64,000 nucleotides of DNA from Streptomyces silvae (GTDB taxonomy: Bacteria; Actinomycetota; Actinomycetes; Streptomycetales; Streptomycetaceae), in contig NZ_JAERUC010000087.1 in NCBI RefSeq assembly GCF_016745505.1, forward strand, positions 40,134 to 104,133. Reading direction: 5' to 3'. Of the stretch, positions 59,744 through 64,000 are shown one piece after another (the first letter of the stretch is position 1; the number at the start of each line of letters is the position of its first letter). The translations under genes and the position numbers were made by a program. Below the pieces are notes generated by a model, which was not told the origin of the DNA, ran no database searches, and was given only the letters and a program-made list of their open reading frames with translations.

Positions 59744-60940
59744 TCAGACCGCCAGCACCTCGGCGAGGATCCGCGCCGCCCGCTCCGCGTCGGCGAAACC
59801 GACGTAAAGCGGGGTGAAACCGAAGCGCAGGATGTCCGGGCGGCGCAGGTCGCCGACCACACCGCGCTCGACGAGCGCGCCCATCACCCGCTCCGTCTCC
59901 TCCGCGTCCTCGCAGCGCAGCGAGACCTGGCTGCCGCGCTCCGCGTGGGCGGCCGGGGTGACCGGGGTGACCCGGCCCTCGGGGACGTACGCGGCGACGC
60001 ACTCCAGGAAGAAGTCCGTCAGCGCCAGGGACTTGGCCCGCACGGCGTCCACCGAGACCCCGTCCCAGACGTCCAGCGACGCCTCCAGGGCCAGCATGGA
60101 CAGGATGTCCGGGGTGCCGACCCTGCCCCGTACGGAGCCTTCCGCGGGGGTGTATCCGGGGGTCATCGCGAACGGGTCGGCGTGCGAGGTCCAACCCGGC
60201 AGCGGGGAGTCGAAGGCCTCCTGGTGGCGCTCGGCGACGTACAGGTAGGCCGGCGAACCGGGCCCGCCGTTGAGGTACTTGTACGTACAGCCGACGGCCA
60301 GGTCGACGCCGTGCGCGTCGAGGCCCACGGGCAGGGCGCCCGCGCTGTGGCACAGGTCCCAGACGGCGAGGGCCCCCGCCCCGTGGACGGCGGCGGTGAG
60401 ACCGGGCAGGTCGTGGAGCCTGCCCGAGCGGTAGTCCACGTGGTTCAGGAGGACGGCGGCCGTACGGGGGCCGAGCGCGGCCCGCACATCGGCCGGAGCC
60501 ACCGGGACGAGGCGGTGGCCGGTCATCCGGGCCGCCGACGCGGCGATGTACCCGTCGGTGGGGAAGGTCGACGCGTCGACCAGGATCTCGTCACGCCCGT
60601 CGCCCGCGAGACGGGTCGCGGCGACGACCGCCTTGAAGACGTTCACGCTGGTGGAGTCGCCCACCACGATCTGTCCGGCGGCCGCCCCGACCAGCGGGGC
60701 GATGCGGTCGCCGATCCGCTCGGGCGCGGTCCACCAGCCGCTCTCGTCCCAGGAGCGGATGCGCAGCGAGCCCCACTGACGGGCGATGACGTCCTGCATC
60801 CGGGCGGGGACGTGGCGGGGCAGCGCCCCCAGCGAGTTGCCGTCGAGGTAGACGGTGTCGTCGAGGGTGAACAGATCGCGCAGGGCGGCCAGTTCGTCGG
60901 CGGTGTCGAGCGCCTCGGCGCGCTCCTTGAAGTCAGACAT
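59744..60940 (-). CDS. kynU: Kynureninase
   Basis: A 398-residue PLP enzyme splitting kynurenine into anthranilate and alanine. NSLGALPRHVPARMQ (35-49), GDSTSVNVFKAVVAA (cofactor phosphate loop), VWDLCHSAGALPVGLDAHGVD (PLP-ring Asp) and VGCTYKYLNGGPGSPAYLYV with the Schiff-base Lys are diagnostic. Its start overlaps the end of the dioxygenase gene by 8 bp. With the neighbours it completes tryptophan to anthranilate conversion. Confidence 0.95.
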   Translation of the reverse strand: MSDFKERAEALDTADELAALRDLFTLDDTVYLDGNSLGALPRHVPARMQDVIARQWGSLRIRSWDESGWWTAPERIGDRIAPLVGAAAGQIVVGDSTSVNVFKAVVAATRLAGDGRDEILVDASTFPTDGYIAASAARMTGHRLVPVAPADVRAALGPRTAAVLLNHVDYRSGRLHDLPGLTAAVHGAGALAVWDLCHSAGALPVGLDAHGVDLAVGCTYKYLNGGPGSPAYLYVAERHQEAFDSPLPGWTSHADPFAMTPGYTPAEGSVRGRVGTPDILSMLALEASLDVWDGVSVDAVRAKSLALTDFFLECVAAYVPEGRVTPVTPAAHAERGSQVSLRCEDAEETERVMGALVERGVVGDLRRPDILRFGFTPLYVGFADAERAARILAEVLAV

Positions 60941-61781
60941 GACTACGCGCCGTCCACAGCTCGGGGAACACGCTCTTGGTGGCCCGCTTCTCCAGCCAGG
61001 CGACCCCGGCGGACCCGCCGGTGCCGGTCTTCGAACCCATCGCCCGGCGGGTCGCGGTCAGATGGTCGTTGCGCCAGCGCCACACCAGCTCGCCGACGTC
61101 GGTCAGCACCTCGCCCAGCCGTACGAGCTCGGCGTTCTGGTCGGCGTCGGCGTAGATCTCCGCCCAGACGGCCTCGACCGCGGGGGACGGCTCGTACTTC
61201 TGCGAGAGGTCCCGCTCCAGCACCGACTGCGGCACGGCGTACCCGCGCCGGGCGAGCAGGGCGAGCGTCTCGTCGTACAGTCCGGGCTCGTGGAGCGCCT
61301 TCTCCAGCTCGGCGTGGACGCGGGGCGCGCCCCGGTGCGGCACGAGCATGGAGGCGGACTTGTCGCCCAGCAGGAACTCCATCCGGCGGTACATCGCCGA
61401 CTGGAAGCCGGATCCCTCGCCGAGGGATCCGCGGTAGGAGTTGAACTGGGCGGGGGTCAGGCCGGCGAGCGGCTTCCAGGAGGCGTTCAGCGCCTCCAGC
61501 TCCCGCAGCGAGCGCTTCAGGGCGTCCCGGGCGACCGGTATGCGGTCCTCGCGCAGGGCGTGCGCCGCCGTCTCCCACTCATGGACGATGACCGTGAACC
61601 ACAGCTCCATGACCTGGGTGGTGACCAGGAAGACCATCTCGCCGGGATCGTCCGAGCGCAGGTGCTGGAGGTGGGTCAGGACGTCCGCCTGGACGTAGTC
61701 CTCGTACGGGGTCGTTCCCGCGAAGTCCAGGTGCGGGGTCTCCGCACCGGTGGCTTCGGGGTCGGGGTGGTTCGTCGACAT
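60933..61781 (-). CDS. kynA: Tryptophan 2,3-dioxygenase
   Basis: A 282-residue heme dioxygenase opening the indole ring of tryptophan to N-formylkynurenine. Family segments: YEDYVQADVLTHLQHLRS, LVTTQVMELWFTVIVHEW (distal pocket), FNSYRGSLGEGSGFQSAMYR, and VWRWRNDHLTATRRAMGSKTGTGGS (in two parts) with the heme-ligand His in NDHLT and the TGTGG substrate loop. GAGGAGACAG precedes the ATG at 61781. First gene of the kyn operon. No regulator adjoins. Confidence 0.95.
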   Translation of the reverse strand: MSTNHPDPEATGAETPHLDFAGTTPYEDYVQADVLTHLQHLRSDDPGEMVFLVTTQVMELWFTVIVHEWETAAHALREDRIPVARDALKRSLRELEALNASWKPLAGLTPAQFNSYRGSLGEGSGFQSAMYRRMEFLLGDKSASMLVPHRGAPRVHAELEKALHEPGLYDETLALLARRGYAVPQSVLERDLSQKYEPSPAVEAVWAEIYADADQNAELVRLGEVLTDVGELVWRWRNDHLTATRRAMGSKTGTGGSAGVAWLEKRATKSVFPELWTARSHV

Positions 61782-61888
61782 TGCTGTCTCCTCGACACGA
61801 GCTTCCGGGTAGCGGTCCGCCCCTTCCTCTGAGGTGGTGGAGCTCCGGTCCCCTGCTCGGCATCCTAACGGCCATCCGCGGAACGCGT

Positions 61889-61920
61889 CGGGCCCCGCGG
61901 GCGACGGCCCGCGGGGCCCG
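61889..61920. terminator. Terminator after the DUF3151 gene
   Basis: A perfect 14-bp stem (CGGGCCCCGCGGGC / GCCCGCGGGGCCCG) with loop GACG, 16 bp downstream of the DUF3151 stop and upstream of the kyn operon. Confidence 0.8.
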
Positions 61921-61935
61921 AAGGGCGAGGTCGCC

Positions 61936-62349
61936 TCAGCCCAGGATGTCGGCGGCGGTCTGCGAGGAGTCCCGCAGGAAGGACGAGCAGCGCTCGTACT
62001 CCTCCTGCTCACCGATCGCCTGCGCGGCCCGGGCGAGGGCGTGCAGGGCGCGCAGGAAGCCGCGGTTCGGCTCGTGCTCGAACGGGACGGGGCCGTGGCC
62101 CTTCCAGCCCGCGCGGCGCAGGGCGTCGAGGCCGCGGTGGTAGCCGGTGCGCGCGTACGCGTACGACTCGACGACCCGGCCGGCCTCGTACGCCTCGTCG
62201 GCGAGCTGCGCCCAGGCCAGCGACGACGTGGGGTACTTCGCCGCCACATCGGCGGGCGCCGTGCCACCGGCGAGCAGTTCGCGCGGCTCCGGGTCGTCGG
62301 GCAGGTGGGTCGGGGCAGGGCCCCCGAGCAGGTTCTCGTGGATGGACAT
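61936..62349 (-). CDS. DUF3151 protein
   Basis: A 137-residue soluble helical protein. LAWAQLADEAYEAGRVVESYAYARTGYH and RGLDALRRAGWKGHGPVPFEHEPNRGFLRALHALARAA (two adjoining blocks) are diagnostic of the actinobacterial DUF3151 family, of unknown function. The ATG at 62349 has CACACT six bases upstream. It lies between a drug-efflux MFS and the kyn operon, with its own terminator. Confidence 0.88.
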   Translation of the reverse strand: MSIHENLLGGPAPTHLPDDPEPRELLAGGTAPADVAAKYPTSSLAWAQLADEAYEAGRVVESYAYARTGYHRGLDALRRAGWKGHGPVPFEHEPNRGFLRALHALARAAQAIGEQEEYERCSSFLRDSSQTAADILG

Positions 62350-62352
62350 GGC

Positions 62353-63849
62353 TCAAGTGTGCCTGGGCCGGCGTTCAGGCTCCAAGGGCGGGGCGGTGAC
62401 GCCGCAGTGCATCGTGCACTCGGGCTGCGCCCCGCGCCCGGCCTCGGGAACCTTCCGTACGGCCCGGAAGGCGATCAGGGCGCCCACCACCAGCAGACCG
62501 GCGCACATCGGCATGGCCCGCCGGAACGTCGAGGCGAACTCCTCCGCGTCGCGGTACGCCTCCGGGCCCATCCCGGCCAGCAGCGGGAGCGCGGCCACCG
62601 CGAGCAGCCCGGCGGCCCGCGCCGCCGCGTTGTTGATGCCGCTGGCGAGCCCGGCCCGGCCGGTGTCCACGGCGGCCAGCACCGTCGCGGTGAGGGGCGC
62701 CACCAGGGTGACCATGCCGAGGCCCAGCACCAGCACGGCGGGCAGGACGTCCAGCGGGTACGAGGCGCCGGGGCCGACCCGCAGCATCAGGAGCATCCCG
62801 GCGGCGGCCAGCAGCGGGCCGACGGTGAGCGGGATCCGCGGCCCGATACGCCGTCCGAGGTCACCGGCGGAGGCGGAGAAGAGCAGCATCAGCACCGTGG
62901 TGGGCAGCAGCGCGGTGCCGGCGCCGAGCGCCGAGAACCCGGCGACCACCTGGAGCTGGATCGCGGACAGGAAGAAGAACCCGCCGAGGGCCGCGTACAC
63001 ACAGAACGTGACGATGTTGACGGCCGTGAACTGCCGGGACGCGAAGATCGACGGCGGCACCATGGGATCCTCCCGGCGCCGCTCCACCCGTACGAACGCC
63101 GCCCCCAGGACCACACCGCCGAGCGCCGCACCGATCACCATGACGGACGCGCCCTGTTCCGGCACCTCGATCAGCGCGTACGTGACCAGCGCGAGGGCCA
63201 GCGCGGCGAGGGCGGCGCCGAGGACGTCGAACCGGCCGTGGGCGTCCGGGTCCCGGGACTCCGGTACATGCCGCAGGGCCACGGGCACGCAGACCGCGGC
63301 GAGCGGCAGATTGAGCAGGAACACCCACCGCCAGCCGGGCCCGTCCACCAGCCATCCGCCGAGGAACGGCCCGACCGCCGCCCCGACCCCGCCAAGACCG
63401 GACCAGAGCCCCACGGCACGGGCCCGGTCGTCGGGGTGGAAGCTCGCCTGGATGATGGCCAGCGAACCGGGGGTGAGCAGCGCACCTCCGGCCCCCTGAA
63501 GGGCCCGCGCGAGGACCAGCACCTCCGCGTTCGGCGCGATCCCGCACAGCAGCGAGGCGAGGGCGAACCAGACCACCCCCACGACGAACACCCGCCGCCG
63601 CCCGAACCGGTCCCCGAGCGCACCCCCGAGCAGGATCAGCCCCGCGAGGGTGAGCATGTAGGCGTTGACGGTCCACTGGAGGGCGGCCAGATCGGTGCCG
63701 AGGTCGTCACCGATGCGGGGCAGGGCCACGTTGATGACCGTGGAGTCGAGCAGAGCCATGCTGGACCCGAGCACGGTGGTCAGGACGACCCACCGCCCCA
63801 CGGGCGAGGCCACCCGGATCCCGCCCTCGCCCCCGTCGACGTCAGTCAT
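62353..63849 (-). CDS. DHA2-family MFS transporter (drug efflux type)
   Basis: A 498-residue, ~14-TM major facilitator. The DHA2 signatures are LDSTVINVALPRIG in TM1 (motif D1), GALGDRFGRRRVFVVG (motif A) and LWSGLGGVGAAVGPFLGGWL (motif C, antiporter). The ATG at 63849 (MTDVDGGEGG) is chosen; 33 upstream in-frame residues look non-coding. GATGCT ends six bases before the ATG. Export of a small toxic molecule by proton antiport is the family role; substrate unknown. Three base pairs separate it from the DUF3151 gene. Confidence 0.92.
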   Translation of the reverse strand: MTDVDGGEGGIRVASPVGRWVVLTTVLGSSMALLDSTVINVALPRIGDDLGTDLAALQWTVNAYMLTLAGLILLGGALGDRFGRRRVFVVGVVWFALASLLCGIAPNAEVLVLARALQGAGGALLTPGSLAIIQASFHPDDRARAVGLWSGLGGVGAAVGPFLGGWLVDGPGWRWVFLLNLPLAAVCVPVALRHVPESRDPDAHGRFDVLGAALAALALALVTYALIEVPEQGASVMVIGAALGGVVLGAAFVRVERRREDPMVPPSIFASRQFTAVNIVTFCVYAALGGFFFLSAIQLQVVAGFSALGAGTALLPTTVLMLLFSASAGDLGRRIGPRIPLTVGPLLAAAGMLLMLRVGPGASYPLDVLPAVLVLGLGMVTLVAPLTATVLAAVDTGRAGLASGINNAAARAAGLLAVAALPLLAGMGPEAYRDAEEFASTFRRAMPMCAGLLVVGALIAFRAVRKVPEAGRGAQPECTMHCGVTAPPLEPERRPRHT

Positions 63850-63898
63850 AGGAGCAGCATCGCCGCTAGGCCCCGAGCAGGCCATCCGAAGCCTGCCC

Positions 63899-63996
63899 CC
63901 AGCCCCTCCCCCGGCGTGTGAGGAGCGGGCCCCAGGGCGGAGCCCCAAATTCCAGCCCCTCCGGCGTTTGAGGAGCGGGGTCCGGGGCGGAGCCCC
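63899..63996. repeat. Two copies of a ~45-bp GC-rich dispersed repeat
   Basis: Copy 1 at 63899-63946 and copy 2 at 63952-63996 share CAGCCCCTCC, GGCGT-TGAGGAGCGGG and GGGCGGAGCCCC. Each unit can fold (CCCCTCC with GGAGCGGGG; GGGGC with GCCCC). It resembles a family of intergenic repeats widespread in Streptomyces. Confidence 0.75.
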
Positions 63997-64000
63997 GGTT

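Noticed and set aside
61834..63921. A plus-strand ORF of 695 codons opposite the MFS gene
   Set aside because: It is antisense to a clear DHA2 transporter and has an Arg/Gly/Pro composition typical of GC-rich shadow frames.

Overview
The window is a very GC-rich actinobacterial chromosome segment, almost certainly Streptomyces or a close relative. The evidence is a complete wblA (WhiB-like) gene, a Crp homologue, paired ArsA-type ATPases, frequent GTG starts, many leaderless promoters (TANNNT exactly 6 nt before the start codon), a DasR-type chitinase promoter and long GC-rich terminators. No integrase, transposase, CRISPR array, rRNA or origin is visible. One tRNA (Pro, CGG) is present.

Layout. 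1-12400 is conserved core: CoA-type Nudix, nth, crp, an MBL hydrolase with a second Nudix enzyme, a DUF4177 protein with RidA, two ArsA-like ATPases, wblA, a bifunctional penicillin-binding protein, YqeY, a metallophosphoesterase and tRNA-Pro. 12600-18400 looks accessory: an unknown membrane-anchored protein, an aromatic-acid MFS transporter gutted by an internal deletion, and a GntR-controlled ring-cleavage operon (type I extradiol dioxygenase, PrpF-like tautomerase, RraA-like aldolase). 18500-28050 holds an FMN reductase/TetR pair sharing two operators, an ARMT1-like protein, htpG, a secreted SGNH hydrolase, a methyltransferase, an S9 peptidase and SURF1. 28300-35000 holds an ECF sigma factor with a membrane partner, asd-lysC, a DUF5063 protein, recR and ybaB.

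35280-45400 mixes a SLATT-domain protein, a GntR regulator, a class III aminotransferase, a DJ-1/MarR autoregulated pair, a Ser/Thr kinase, a PucR-like regulator and a DnaN paralogue preceded by an iteron-like repeat array. 45500-49420 holds a small hypothetical protein, a secreted GH19 chitinase, a PstS-like domain fused to a two-TM membrane protein, and a membrane protein. 49500-64000 holds purA, a diacylglycerol-kinase-like protein, a MarR/GbsR-type regulator divergent from an ABC exporter, a P450, a NarL-type two-component system, a complete kynurenine pathway to anthranilate (TDO, kynureninase, formamidase), DUF3151, and a DHA2 drug-efflux-type MFS. The right edge enters a GC-rich repeat.

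How genes work together. The clearest circuits are local regulator/operator pairs: GntR with TTGTCAAC sites flanking the ring-cleavage genes, TetR with two CGGACC-GGTCCG boxes, MarR with two TGACAG-CTGTCA boxes, and the GbsR-type regulator with TTCACAACTTTGTGAA. The features most worth follow-up are the ring-cleavage operon (an unusual mix of a VOC dioxygenase with 4-oxalomesaconate-type downstream enzymes), the repeat array in front of the second DnaN, and the PstS-like membrane fusion protein.
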